A stretch of DNA of 18,346 nt from CAYVJW01 sp964451885 (GTDB lineage Bacteria > Patescibacteriota > Gracilibacteria > UBA4473). The DNA lies in contig CAYVJW010000024.1 of NCBI GenBank assembly GCA_964451885.1, positions 1-18,346 of the forward strand. Reading direction: 5' to 3'. Within the stretch, counting starts at the first letter, position 1, and each line of letters starts with the position of its first letter. Below are positions 1-6,760 of the stretch, piece by piece. The notes below the pieces were generated by a model. That model worked only from the letters and a program-made list of their open reading frames with translations, made no database searches and was not told the origin of the DNA. Position numbers and translations under genes: made by a program.

Positions 1-233
1 CTTCCCTCCTTTTTAGGTTTAATTTCTTTTCCTTTTTTCTCCCATTCCTTCATCCATTTTAACTCAATTTTCCCGCTCCCTTTTGCCGCAGGTTTCGCTT
101 TTTCCTTTAGCTCATTTTCTTTCTGAGATTTTTGTTCCTTCTTTTTTTTTTCCCACTCTTCCATCCAAGGCAATTTTATGCCTTTTTCACTTGAATCATT
201 AGGATTTTTAGCTTTTTCCTCCTTTTTATTCAT
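1..233 (-). CDS. Partial hypothetical protein, Lys/Glu-rich, with Trp-containing repeat (runs off left edge)
   Basis: An open frame starts with ATG at 233 on the minus strand and continues without a stop to base 1, giving 77 visible codons. The product is very rich in Lys and Glu and is probably helical. It holds two copies of a short Trp motif about 36 residues apart: PWMEEWEKK near residue 22 and KWMKEWEKK near residue 58. I see no signal peptide and recognise no family. A good promoter (TTGCTT, 17 nt, TATAAT) lies just upstream, so transcription starts only about 15 nt before the ATG. There is no Shine-Dalgarno sequence. The gene diverges from leuC. It could be the N-terminus of a larger protein with a low-complexity tail or repeat region. 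That the frame is real is supported by the promoter and the repeat; the function is unknown. Confidence 0.6.
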   Translation of the reverse strand, partial: MNKKEEKAKNPNDSSEKGIKLPWMEEWEKKKKEQKSQKENELKEKAKPAAKGSGKIELKWMKEWEKKGKEIKPKKEG

Positions 234-255
234 TTTTTGCAAAATATATCGTAAT

Positions 256-284
256 ATTATACCGAATTTTCACTTATAAAGCAA
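256..284 (-). promoter_or_regulatory. Promoter for the left-edge minus-strand gene
   Basis: On the minus strand, TTGCTT (284-279) is separated by 17 nt from a perfect TATAAT (261-256). The predicted transcription start is near 249, leaving a leader of roughly 15 nt before the ATG at 233. It lies in the divergent gap shared with leuC. Confidence 0.6.
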
Positions 285-293
285 TTAATCAAA

Positions 294-1688
294 ATGCAGA
301 ATAATAACATCATTGATAAAATCTGGAAATCCCATGTAGTTAATCATGAAAAAGATACTCCCGATATTCTATTTATAGATCTACAATTTCTTCATGAAGT
401 AACCAGTCCTCAAGCTTTTGAAGTGCTCAGAAAAAGAAAACTAAAATTTTTTAATTCATCAAAAAACTTCGCCACCATCGACCACTCCATCCCCACAGAC
501 TCGGAAAGAAAAGCTTATCCGGACAAAAAATCCCGCGCACAAGTAGAAAAACTTCGCCAAAATTGCAAAGAATTTGGCATAAAGCTCTTTGACGCAGGAA
601 CCGGGAAACAGGGCATCGTCCACGTAATCGGTCCGGAACTCGGCCTCACCCAACCCGGAAAAACCATCGTCTGCGGCGACTCCCATACCTCCACACACGG
701 AGCATTCGGCGCCTTAGCATTCGGCATTGGAACCACACAGATTTCCCATGTAATGGCCACACAATGCCTTCTCATGGAAAAACCGAAAACAATGAAAGTA
801 AACTTCATCGGAACTCCCTCAAAATATTTTACCGCCAAAGATGCCATTCTCTTTCTCATAAATAAGATTGGCGTACAAGGAGGAACCGGATATGCCATTG
901 AATTTAGCGGCGAATATATACAAAACCGCACCATGGAAGAACGAATGACCATTTGTAACATGTCCATCGAATGCGGATCCAGATTTGGAGTAATTTCCCC
1001 CGACGAAACGACTTTTAAGTATCTGAAAAACAAAAAATTTACCCCAAAAAACTACGAAGAAGCTATTGTCTCATGGAAAAAACTGGCCTCCCCTACAAAC
1101 GCACACTACGACACAGAAGTAGAAATAAATCTGGACAATAAGCATCCCTACGTTACCTGGGGAACAAACCCCGAACAATCCGTGCAAATAGATGAACTAA
1201 TCCCCTCTCCCAAAGAATTTACAGATCCATCCAAACAACTGGCTACTATGAAAGCTCTCCAATATACCCGCCTAGCACCAGGACAACCCATTGCCGGAAC
1301 AAAAATAGACTACGTCTTCATCGGAAGCTGTACAAACGGAAGAATCGAAGACCTCAGGGAAGCAGCTAAAATTTTAGATGGGAAAAAAATTAATTCCCAT
1401 GTAAAAGCTTTTATTGTTCCCGGATCGGAACCCGTATACACCCAATGCCAAAAAGAAGGACTCGACAAAATATTCAAAGAAGCCGGCATCAAGTTCCGCA
1501 TGCCCGGCTGTTCCATGTGCCTAGCCATGAACGGAGACCTTGTCCCCCCAGGCGCCCGCTGTGCCTCCACCTCAAACCGAAACTTCATAGGCAGGCAAGG
1601 CCCGGGAAGCATCACACATTTGATGTCCCCACTGATGGCCGCCATAGCGGCTATAACCGGAGAAATTACGAATCCGAAAGATATTTAA
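294..1688 (+). CDS. leuC: 3-isopropylmalate dehydratase large subunit
   Basis: LeuC is the catalytic [4Fe-4S] subunit of isopropylmalate isomerase, which with LeuD converts 2-isopropylmalate to 3-isopropylmalate in leucine synthesis in the cytoplasm. The 464-residue length matches the bacterial LeuC class (about 466). The aconitase-family features are all visible: HEVTSPQAF near residue 34, the CGDSHTSTHGAFGALAFGIG block at 127-146, the first cluster ligand Cys346 in GSCTNGR, the pair Cys406/Cys409 in PGCSMC, and the terminal STSNRNFIGRQGPG block at 425-438. The start is ATG at 294, the first in frame. No Shine-Dalgarno site precedes it, only an AT-rich stretch. No leuD, leuB or leuA lies in the window, and the next gene is convergent. 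The frame is intact and cluster ligands are kept, so it looks functional. A homologous role (other hydro-lyase substrates in the aconitase superfamily) cannot be excluded. Confidence 0.95.
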   Translation: MQNNNIIDKIWKSHVVNHEKDTPDILFIDLQFLHEVTSPQAFEVLRKRKLKFFNSSKNFATIDHSIPTDSERKAYPDKKSRAQVEKLRQNCKEFGIKLFDAGTGKQGIVHVIGPELGLTQPGKTIVCGDSHTSTHGAFGALAFGIGTTQISHVMATQCLLMEKPKTMKVNFIGTPSKYFTAKDAILFLINKIGVQGGTGYAIEFSGEYIQNRTMEERMTICNMSIECGSRFGVISPDETTFKYLKNKKFTPKNYEEAIVSWKKLASPTNAHYDTEVEINLDNKHPYVTWGTNPEQSVQIDELIPSPKEFTDPSKQLATMKALQYTRLAPGQPIAGTKIDYVFIGSCTNGRIEDLREAAKILDGKKINSHVKAFIVPGSEPVYTQCQKEGLDKIFKEAGIKFRMPGCSMCLAMNGDLVPPGARCASTSNRNFIGRQGPGSITHLMSPLMAAIAAITGEITNPKDI

Positions 1689-1723
1689 ACTTGCCCCTTG
1701 CGACTTGTTCCTTGCTACTTACT
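1689..1723. repeat. Degenerate heptanucleotide array (5 units) between leuC and the convergent gene
   Basis: Directly after the leuC stop codon come five consecutive 7-mers: ACTTGCC, then CCTTGCG, then ACTTGTT, CCTTGCT and ACTTACT. CTT or TTG recurs in phase every 7 nt. The array fills the whole 30-nt gap and enters the last codons of the convergent gene ending at 1719. Confidence 0.75.
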
Positions 1724-2906
1724 TCGGACAAACAACCATAACCGCCTGATTCACACAAACAATATCCTTATACCGCAAAGTTTCCACAAGGAGTTTATTT
1801 ATCCCCTGAACAATATCAAAAGTATAGTCTAATTTTTTGGAAAACCCATCCGTTCGTACCCCAGCAATATCTTTTACACGATTTATAATAAAATTCCGAT
1901 CATTTCTCCACTTTTCATGCCGCACACGAAAATTTGTCTCCAATTCCCGATTATCAAAAAATTCAACGTTTTGAGTAGAAGATTCTTTATTCTCAAAAAG
2001 CTTCAATTTTCCCCATAACCAGGCAATCGGATCATCAAAAAAAGTTTTCGGTTCATCCGCTTCGGGGATTTCCTCCGTATTCAATGAAAAAAAAGCCGGA
2101 AAATCATCTCCGCTAGCTGTCGCGTTTGAAAGAGACAACCCTTTCTTAAACTCCTTAGACATTTCAGGAGCTGGCGGAGGAGTATCCATGCCACCTCCCC
2201 CAGCCTTTCTATCTGCTTTATCCTGAGATTTCATAGTTTTACCGGAAGCTTTATCAACACTTATAAGACCCCCATCCGCTTCCGTCTCTTGATCTTTACA
2301 AACCCTCTGATTTCGAAGCGACAACTCCTTTGACATAGACTTAACCAACCCCCTCAACTTTTCCGAAGGATAAAAAATCGCCTTTGAAGCCTTTAACGGC
2401 TCAATGGAAGCAGGAATAACATTCGCCACCACGTTTTCATGATACGCAAAAAGTTCTTCAATTTCCTTAAATACTTTTCTGAGTTCTCTCCCGGAAGATT
2501 CACTTTCCCCCGGCAATGTCGCAAGGCAAATCTGATAATCATGATTTCCCGCCTTCCTCCAAAGCTCATCAACCTTCGGAACCAATTCATAATAATGACT
2601 CAAAGCATCCGGGAAAATAGGAGGGAAAGCCGAAAAATACTGGTCTATAACACGATTTTTTGCAGAAAGGACAAAGAATTTCCTAAACCTCTGCGAATAA
2701 TCTCCCGCCGAGATTTTATCCTCCGCAAACTCCATCTCCAAACACTTTTCCTTATATTGCCCCTGAAGATCACGAATATGCGGCTCCAAATCCTTTATCA
2801 GCTTCTCCAAAGAATTCGGCAGCTTACACTTCGGAGAAGCCGCAAACACTTCTCCTAATAAAAAGAAGAAGAAAACGATGATAAACATAGACAATGAAAT
2901 ACGCAT
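1719..2906 (-). CDS. Hypothetical secreted protein with cysteines and a low-complexity linker
   Basis: I do not recognise this 395-residue protein. Residues 1-22 form a classical signal peptide: a short basic start, a hydrophobic core of Phe/Ile/Val/Leu, and a likely cut after VFA or FAA. The mature part has six cysteines, including C27 just after the cut, EKCLEM, YQICLA, QRVCKD, and two near the C-terminus (IVCVN, VVCPK). This even number would fit disulfides outside the cytoplasm. Two helix-rich segments (about 30-200 and 285-380) are joined by a Gly/Lys/Asp/Pro-rich linker near 205-250 that includes TPPPAP. It is the last gene of a three-gene minus-strand run and follows its upstream neighbour by only 16 nt. 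That spacer is made of 7-nt repeats. There is no Shine-Dalgarno site. The function is unknown. Confidence 0.8.
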   Translation of the reverse strand: MRISLSMFIIVFFFFLLGEVFAASPKCKLPNSLEKLIKDLEPHIRDLQGQYKEKCLEMEFAEDKISAGDYSQRFRKFFVLSAKNRVIDQYFSAFPPIFPDALSHYYELVPKVDELWRKAGNHDYQICLATLPGESESSGRELRKVFKEIEELFAYHENVVANVIPASIEPLKASKAIFYPSEKLRGLVKSMSKELSLRNQRVCKDQETEADGGLISVDKASGKTMKSQDKADRKAGGGGMDTPPPAPEMSKEFKKGLSLSNATASGDDFPAFFSLNTEEIPEADEPKTFFDDPIAWLWGKLKLFENKESSTQNVEFFDNRELETNFRVRHEKWRNDRNFIINRVKDIAGVRTDGFSKKLDYTFDIVQGINKLLVETLRYKDIVCVNQAVMVVCPK

Positions 2907-2927
2907 TATTAATTATTAATTGTTAAT
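2907..2927. repeat. Heptanucleotide array (3 units) immediately upstream of a start codon
   Basis: Read on the plus strand, TATTAAT occurs twice in tandem and is followed by TGTTAAT, giving three near-perfect 7-mers that end exactly at the ATG (2906) of the minus-strand gene. The array includes the stop codon of the preceding gene (TAA, 2925-2923). Confidence 0.8.
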
Positions 2928-4131
2928 AGCATTTCGACTTCTCCGAAAGCTCCCGATACTCAAGTTTCTGTTCAACTATCATAGGAAAAAAAGTAAGAAA
3001 ATCCTGATTCCATTGGTCGATCGCCCTCAATATTCTCATATAATACGACTTTTCCGGCTCTATTGTCGCAGCTTTACGTATCGCATCAAATCGCTGCCCC
3101 CAAAATTCGTTCTTAATAATTTTACACTCCTTTACAAGATTCGACTGATCCAAATTCTCAATATCATATTTCTTCGCATCTTCCGCCATTTTATCTTTGC
3201 AGGGAGTTTCCGTAATAATTTTCTCTTCCAAAGCCGAAAACTTCTCCCCGATCAATTCTTCCTTATTTATTTCCACCTCAGTCTTTGTAATAGGAATAGA
3301 ACCTTTCTTAACACTCTGACTGTTCAAATCCCCAAGGTCAGGTAAAGAAAGATTTAAAAAGGGCAGCTGAAAAAAACGTGTTGAATTACACTCCGCAGCC
3401 TGTGAAATTGAAGACAAAGCCGCTGCTCCTTGTTTTCCGTCAGCATACACTTCCTTCATATTTGCTAAATTTCCGGCTATTGATCCATCATCATCCGAAT
3501 AGTCATTCGGATTCGAACTCATCCCACCAGTAATAGAAAGCGCCGGCTTACTACCTTCTTCCTCAAAACCATCCTGCCACTCTTCTTCCGTATCGGAAAA
3601 AGCATTTGATTTTTTAAAACTAAAACTCGGTTTCGGCCTTGTGTGTTTTTCCCCGAAAAGAACTTCGTCAATATCATCCAAATCATTAATCAAATCATAA
3701 GCCCCATCCCCCATAAACCGATTTGAAAAAATACTCATATTCTCCGTTTTCATCCTCAAATCATCCTCAAACTGCAACATTTCACGTTCAAACTTCATAA
3801 TCTTCACCACCCGCTCAACCCATTTCTCATGAACCTCCTTACTTTTAACTTTCCCAACGATAAACTCATCAAAATTCCCCTTCTCCAGTTCAAACAACTT
3901 CGAACAACTAAAATCTGAAAACTCCAAACCTCCAACCTCAAAAAACAAAGCCTGCCTTTCCAAAGTCCGCGAACAGACCTTCTTCTCCTGCTCCTTATCC
4001 TTCTCCATATAGATGGTATCATAAAGATTCTCAAAAACAGACAATCCCTCAACTATTGCCGGAACAACAATCACGCAGACAATGATTACTCCCATGATCA
4101 TCAACTTTAACCATTGAAATCTCACTCCCAT
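2923..4131 (-). CDS. Hypothetical exported or membrane-anchored cysteine-containing protein
   Basis: This 402-residue protein is unrecognised. Residues 7-29 form a hydrophobic segment after a short basic N-terminus, so it is either a signal peptide or an N-terminal anchor. The rest is predicted to lie outside the cytoplasm. Visible parts are an N-terminal helical region with two cysteines (KKVCSR, DFSCSK), an acidic low-complexity linker around residues 175-220 (DTEEEW, DYSDDDGS), and a C-terminal helical region with four cysteines (AECNST, TPCKDK, KECKII and the terminal KCY). This helical-linker-helical layout with paired cysteines resembles its downstream neighbour, so the two may be very distant paralogues. 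I could not align them convincingly by eye. It is the middle gene of the three-gene run, with the next gene 16 nt downstream. An AT-rich heptad array precedes the ATG and there is no Shine-Dalgarno site. Confidence 0.8.
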   Translation of the reverse strand: MGVRFQWLKLMIMGVIIVCVIVVPAIVEGLSVFENLYDTIYMEKDKEQEKKVCSRTLERQALFFEVGGLEFSDFSCSKLFELEKGNFDEFIVGKVKSKEVHEKWVERVVKIMKFEREMLQFEDDLRMKTENMSIFSNRFMGDGAYDLINDLDDIDEVLFGEKHTRPKPSFSFKKSNAFSDTEEEWQDGFEEEGSKPALSITGGMSSNPNDYSDDDGSIAGNLANMKEVYADGKQGAAALSSISQAAECNSTRFFQLPFLNLSLPDLGDLNSQSVKKGSIPITKTEVEINKEELIGEKFSALEEKIITETPCKDKMAEDAKKYDIENLDQSNLVKECKIIKNEFWGQRFDAIRKAATIEPEKSYYMRILRAIDQWNQDFLTFFPMIVEQKLEYRELSEKSKCY

Positions 4132-4159
4132 TTTTAATTTTTAATTTATAATTTTTAAT
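4132..4159. repeat. Heptanucleotide array (4 units) immediately upstream of a start codon
   Basis: On the plus strand there are four tandem 7-mers: TTTTAAT twice, TTATAAT, then TTTTAAT. They abut the ATG (4131) of the minus-strand 402-residue gene. Each unit carries TTA or TAA, so stop codons appear in all reading frames across the array. Confidence 0.8.
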
Positions 4160-4178
4160 TCTTTTCCCATACGCCTTG

Positions 4179-4994
4179 TCAGCACCCCTGATCACATATC
4201 TCGGAAGCCGCATAATTAAACTTATCCGGAAACACATAGACCGCCTTCCTCAGTTCTTGAAGCATACTTCTAGTTTCTTTCAAAGCATCCAAAATCGTAA
4301 CCAACCACAAATGGATCCTATAGTTCTGCTCCCACTTCTGATAGCGATATATCATTTCATATAAAGTTTTCCGTGATTTCTGAATTTCTTTTCGATAGGT
4401 ATCCTGCCGCTCCGTACGCTTAATTTCATCACGAACATTATAATCATTATCAAAATCAGAAACCGGATATTCTCTCGAAAACGACTTATAATCACAAATC
4501 TTCCACTCAAGATATTCCTGGTAAGCACAAAATTCATTCATAGCGGTTTCAGCCACATGACAGACAGAATAAAACTTATCCACCGTATGATTATCCCCCT
4601 CCGTCTCACACAAAGTACTATACCCATTCCGCGCCTGAGAAGCCTGTATTCCCTGCAATGAACATTTACTCGTATCAAAGCTCAAATCCTCAAGCACACG
4701 CGTACTAGGATTCCGAATTATAGAAGCCAAAATAGGACGAAAATCCGTATTCATCCGATTTACAGACTGCATCATCGCATCATTAAAAAGACAATTCATC
4801 ATTATCTGATACTTTTCATGCGCCTCCTCATAAAGCTCATCCAAAGAATAAGTCACAGAAGCATAACAAAGATCTTTCTTCGTCACCATCTCCGAAAACT
4901 GCTCTCGCAAATCCTGATGGATATCGCAAGCAACAGATACCGAAGAATTCATCAGTATGGATAATAAAATGAAAGCAGAAATAATTTTACGCAC
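4179..4994 (-). CDS. Hypothetical secreted cysteine-rich protein
   Basis: This is a 271-residue unrecognised protein. It begins at GTG (4994), because an in-frame TAG lies four codons upstream and no ATG falls between. Residues 1-22 are a typical signal peptide (basic RK, hydrophobic core, SVSVA before Cys23). Cleavage after Ala22 is likely. The sequence before Cys23 is not a good lipobox, since position -3 is Ser. Ten cysteines (23, 43, 68, 111, 129, 145, 156, 167, 267, 271) in an otherwise helical, Tyr/Glu-rich chain suggest an extracytoplasmic disulfide-stabilised protein. It ends with CDQGC. It is the first gene of the three-gene run of exported proteins, 47 nt ahead of the next gene, and a weak promoter lies just upstream. 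The function is unknown; an envelope or appendage role is only inference from export and clustering. Confidence 0.8.
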   Translation of the reverse strand: MRKIISAFILLSILMNSSVSVACDIHQDLREQFSEMVTKKDLCYASVTYSLDELYEEAHEKYQIMMNCLFNDAMMQSVNRMNTDFRPILASIIRNPSTRVLEDLSFDTSKCSLQGIQASQARNGYSTLCETEGDNHTVDKFYSVCHVAETAMNEFCAYQEYLEWKICDYKSFSREYPVSDFDNDYNVRDEIKRTERQDTYRKEIQKSRKTLYEMIYRYQKWEQNYRIHLWLVTILDALKETRSMLQELRKAVYVFPDKFNYAASEICDQGC

Positions 4995-5012
4995 GAAGAC
5001 ATACTAAAACTA

Positions 5013-5041
5013 AATATCGAATTTTCAAAAATTCTTGTCAT
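5013..5041 (-). promoter_or_regulatory. Possible promoter for the three-gene exported-protein run
   Basis: On the minus strand, ATGACA (5041-5036), a 17-nt spacer and GATATT (5018-5013) lie just before the GTG at 4994, giving a leader of about 12 nt. The match is moderate (GATATT is 4/6). This gap is shared with the divergent rpmA. Confidence 0.35.
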
Positions 5042-5052
5042 ACATTTTTCCC

Positions 5053-5080
5053 TTGCAAATACTAAAAAAACTATTAAAAT
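5053..5080 (+). promoter_or_regulatory. Promoter for rpmA
   Basis: TTGCAA (5053-5058), a 16-nt spacer and TAAAAT (5075-5080) lie upstream of rpmA. The predicted start is near 5087, leaving a leader of about 47 nt. The last part of that leader (5094-5126) has a loose 7-nt periodicity and two near-copies of GTT(c/a)ACTG. Confidence 0.5.
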
Positions 5081-5133
5081 AACCACGATTTATATTAATT
5101 ATTGTTCACTGTATAATTGTTAACTGAAAAAAA

Positions 5134-5412
5134 ATGGCTCATAAAAAAGCAGGCGGATCCAGTAAAAACGGTCGAGATTCCAACGCCAAAAAAAGAGGCG
5201 TAAAACGATTCGGTGAACAAAAGGTTAACGCCGGAGAGATAATTGTACGCCAAAAAGGCACAAAATTCCGCCCAGGTGAAAATGTGGGAATGGGAAGAGA
5301 TTTTACTATTTTTGCACGAGTTACCGGAAAAGTAGTTTTTACTGAAAAAGCCATCCAAAGATTCGACGGTCGTAGATATCCAACAAGATTTGTGAATATA
5401 CAGGCAGTATAA
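5134..5412 (+). CDS. rpmA: 50S ribosomal protein L27
   Basis: L27 is a small basic protein of the large ribosomal subunit whose N-terminal tail reaches toward the peptidyl-transferase centre. The 92-residue product carries the family hallmarks: an N-terminus MAHKKAGGSSKNGRDS, followed by KRFGEQKVNAGEIIVRQ and GTKFRPGENVGMGRD. The tail begins directly at Met-Ala-His, without the cleavable extension known from Firmicutes. The start is ATG at 5134, with no Shine-Dalgarno site (an A-rich stretch precedes it). In most bacteria rpmA follows rplU (L21). Here the upstream neighbour is a divergent exported-protein gene, so rpmA is separated from its usual partner. A gene of unknown function follows 85 nt downstream and may be co-transcribed. 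Confidence 0.97.
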   Translation: MAHKKAGGSSKNGRDSNAKKRGVKRFGEQKVNAGEIIVRQKGTKFRPGENVGMGRDFTIFARVTGKVVFTEKAIQRFDGRRYPTRFVNIQAV

Positions 5413-5421
5413 ATTAATTAG

Positions 5422-5490
5422 AGTCTAAAGCCCGAAAGTCAAAAGTCTAAAGCGGCTTTACAAACTTTCGACTTTTAAATTTTGACTACC
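5422..5490. repeat. Opposed heptad arrays forming an imperfect inverted repeat between rpmA and the next gene
   Basis: After the rpmA stop, AAAG recurs at 5427, 5435, 5442 and 5449 (spacing 8, 7, 7). After the short palindrome TAAAGC-G-GCTTTA (5448-5460), the complementary type recurs at 5464-5484 as ACTTTCG, ACTTTTA and AATTTTG in 7-nt phase, and the array ends 13 nt before the next ATG. The two arrays are roughly complementary and could pair into a long imperfect hairpin. No clear U tract follows, so it is not a clean terminator. Confidence 0.6.
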
Positions 5491-5497
5491 CTCTCTC

Positions 5498-6091
5498 ATG
5501 TCAGAAAGCGGTGCAGAAAAACTCGATGATTTAGTCCTCGGAGCAGGAACCGAAGTAGCTTCCGAGTCTGATGAAGTATTTGCCGAACGCCTGAAAGAGG
5601 CCCAACAAAAAATCGCCGGCATAAGAAAAGACGAAAAAAAAGCACAAAACTTCGACCATAAACTCGCAAAAATTATTTCAAACCTAAGCCCTGAGGCTCT
5701 AGATTTTGTAATATTCCTCATAAACCACAATATCCCCTCACTTACGATTCTTGCCTTTATATCTATCGCCAATGAAGATGCTGGCAAAACCTGCTTCATA
5801 GAATTTGATAAATTCATACAGGAAAAAGCCAACTTTTCAATAGTAAAATTCAACGACCCGAAAATAGAAGAAAAAATATCCTACTGGTGGACATTTATCC
5901 TGGCTGCCGACCATGTATCCACCACAGTAAAACTAAAATCCCTGCGAGAAAACGACAAATTCGTCAGCAGACTTTCAAGGAATCTTGCCGACCTACTCGT
6001 AATATTCCTCCACGAAAATTCCGTAACCGAATTCGACCGATCAACACTGAAAAAGATGCTAGCAAAGTATGAGAAGATGATGTTTGAGTGA
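5498..6091 (+). CDS. Hypothetical helical cytoplasmic protein
   Basis: This 197-residue protein is not one I recognise. It has no signal peptide. Residues 1-30 are acidic and probably disordered. Residues 30-60 are a charged helix (LKEAQQKIAGIRKDEKK), and the rest is a series of amphipathic helices with hydrophobic blocks such as FVIFLINHNIPSLTILAFISIA near residue 70, too polar at the edges for certain membrane spans. A YWWTF motif sits near residue 128. It ends with a basic helix (LKKMLAKYEKMMFE). The start ATG at 5498 follows a pyrimidine-rich stretch without a Shine-Dalgarno site. Its position 85 nt after rpmA suggests possible co-transcription. A good terminator lies about 94 nt after its stop. 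It resembles HEAT-like or other helical scaffolds only in general composition. Confidence 0.75.
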   Translation: MSESGAEKLDDLVLGAGTEVASESDEVFAERLKEAQQKIAGIRKDEKKAQNFDHKLAKIISNLSPEALDFVIFLINHNIPSLTILAFISIANEDAGKTCFIEFDKFIQEKANFSIVKFNDPKIEEKISYWWTFILAADHVSTTVKLKSLRENDKFVSRLSRNLADLLVIFLHENSVTEFDRSTLKKMLAKYEKMMFE

Positions 6092-6092
6092 A

Positions 6093-6110
6093 CTAATTTT
6101 CGGCTTAGCT
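6093..6110 (+). repeat. Direct repeat copy 1 flanking the non-coding block
   Basis: CTAATTTTCGGCTTAGCT starts 2 nt after the stop codon at 6091. It recurs with one inserted T at 6742-6760, near the other end of the non-coding block. Confidence 0.6.
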
Positions 6111-6184
6111 CACATTCTTCCGACAATCTGATTTGATCTCGATAAATCATTGGCTCTTTTGGTAATTTTATTTTATTCTTCATT

Positions 6185-6230
6185 TGGTAGAGTGATCAGA
6201 AAGCAAATCCGGCCATTCTACCATTTTTTT
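6185..6230 (+). terminator. Rho-independent terminator, plus strand
   Basis: TGGTAGAGTG (6185-6194) pairs with CATTCTACCA (6214-6223), a 10-bp stem with one G-U pair and a 19-nt loop, followed directly by seven T (6224-6230). It would end transcripts from rpmA and the 197-residue gene. Confidence 0.75.
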
Positions 6231-6260
6231 GGCTTAATTACTAGCTTTTCGCATCACCGA

Positions 6261-6295
6261 AATAAAAAAACCAATGGCCTTTTGAGTGGCCATTG
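6261..6295 (-). terminator. Rho-independent terminator, minus strand
   Basis: The palindrome CAATGGCC (6272-6279) and GGCCATTG (6288-6295), with an 8-nt loop, is followed on the minus strand by GTTTTTTTATT (6271-6261). No minus-strand protein gene leads into it, so it may end a non-coding transcript. A 70-residue minus-strand frame overlaps it but looks spurious. Confidence 0.65.
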
Positions 6296-6482
6296 AATTT
6301 CTTATTTCTCCACAAAAAAATCCTCATGACGTAAATTGGGCAAAAAACTCCGCTATCGCTCCATTTTTCACACAATTTGCTAGTGTAGTTAAAGATGTTT
6401 GTGATCATTATTTGTAAATAAATTTTTATAGGATGTGTCCATTCAGGTGCCATGATTATTCAAGCTAGAGGATTGTTTTTCT

Positions 6483-6527
6483 GGCGGTTCACGGAGGCAA
6501 CCATCGGGAGCCTCCGGGAAAACCGCC
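6483..6527. ncRNA. Nested GC-rich hairpin, possible structured RNA
   Basis: GGCGGTT (6483-6489) pairs with AACCGCC (6521-6527), enclosing GGAGGC (6493-6498) paired with GCCTCC (6510-6515). The two stems are separated by internal-loop bases (CAC on one side, GGGAA on the other), and the apical loop is 11 nt. This two-stem shape is not needed by any coding frame here. I do not match it to a known RNA family, and the transcribed strand is unknown. Confidence 0.4.
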
Positions 6528-6617
6528 TTTATGGCCGAATATCATATTTTGTGTTTTGAAGGTTCATACAGAGGCCATTATTATTTTTCAGTAGGGTTTC
6601 TTTTTTGACTTCGACCG

Positions 6618-6680
6618 AAGGTGGGGGGCGGTTCCATTCCGTTCCGCTACGCTCCACTCCATTCCACCGCCCCCCACCTT
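6618..6680. repeat. 15-bp perfect GC-rich stem-loop
   Basis: AAGGTGGGGGGCGGT (6618-6632) is the exact reverse complement of ACCGCCCCCCACCTT (6666-6680). The 33-nt loop is pyrimidine-rich and repeats TTCC and TCC motifs. The stem contains a run of six G, striking in such an AT-rich neighbourhood. No U tract follows on either strand, so it is not a standard terminator. It may be part of a structured RNA or a miniature mobile or palindromic element. Confidence 0.7.
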
Positions 6681-6741
6681 TCTCAAGAACTCATGTATGG
6701 GTTTCTTGGTTAAGTGCACATTATGTATTGTACCTTCTACG

Positions 6742-6760
6742 CTAATTTTCGGCTTTAGCT
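6742..6760 (+). repeat. Direct repeat copy 2 flanking the non-coding block
   Basis: CTAATTTTCGGCTTTAGCT matches copy 1 at 6093-6110 apart from one extra T. It ends where the -35 element of the next promoter begins. Confidence 0.6.

Noticed and set aside
6186..6223. tRNA-like 3' end (GGTAGAG and a terminal TCTACCA)
   Set aside because: No matching acceptor strand upstream, no T-arm or anticodon arm. The pairing is fully explained by a terminator stem followed by seven T.
6241..6453. 70-residue minus-strand frame
   Set aside because: It runs through a rho-independent terminator hairpin, has unusual composition and has no recognisable family.
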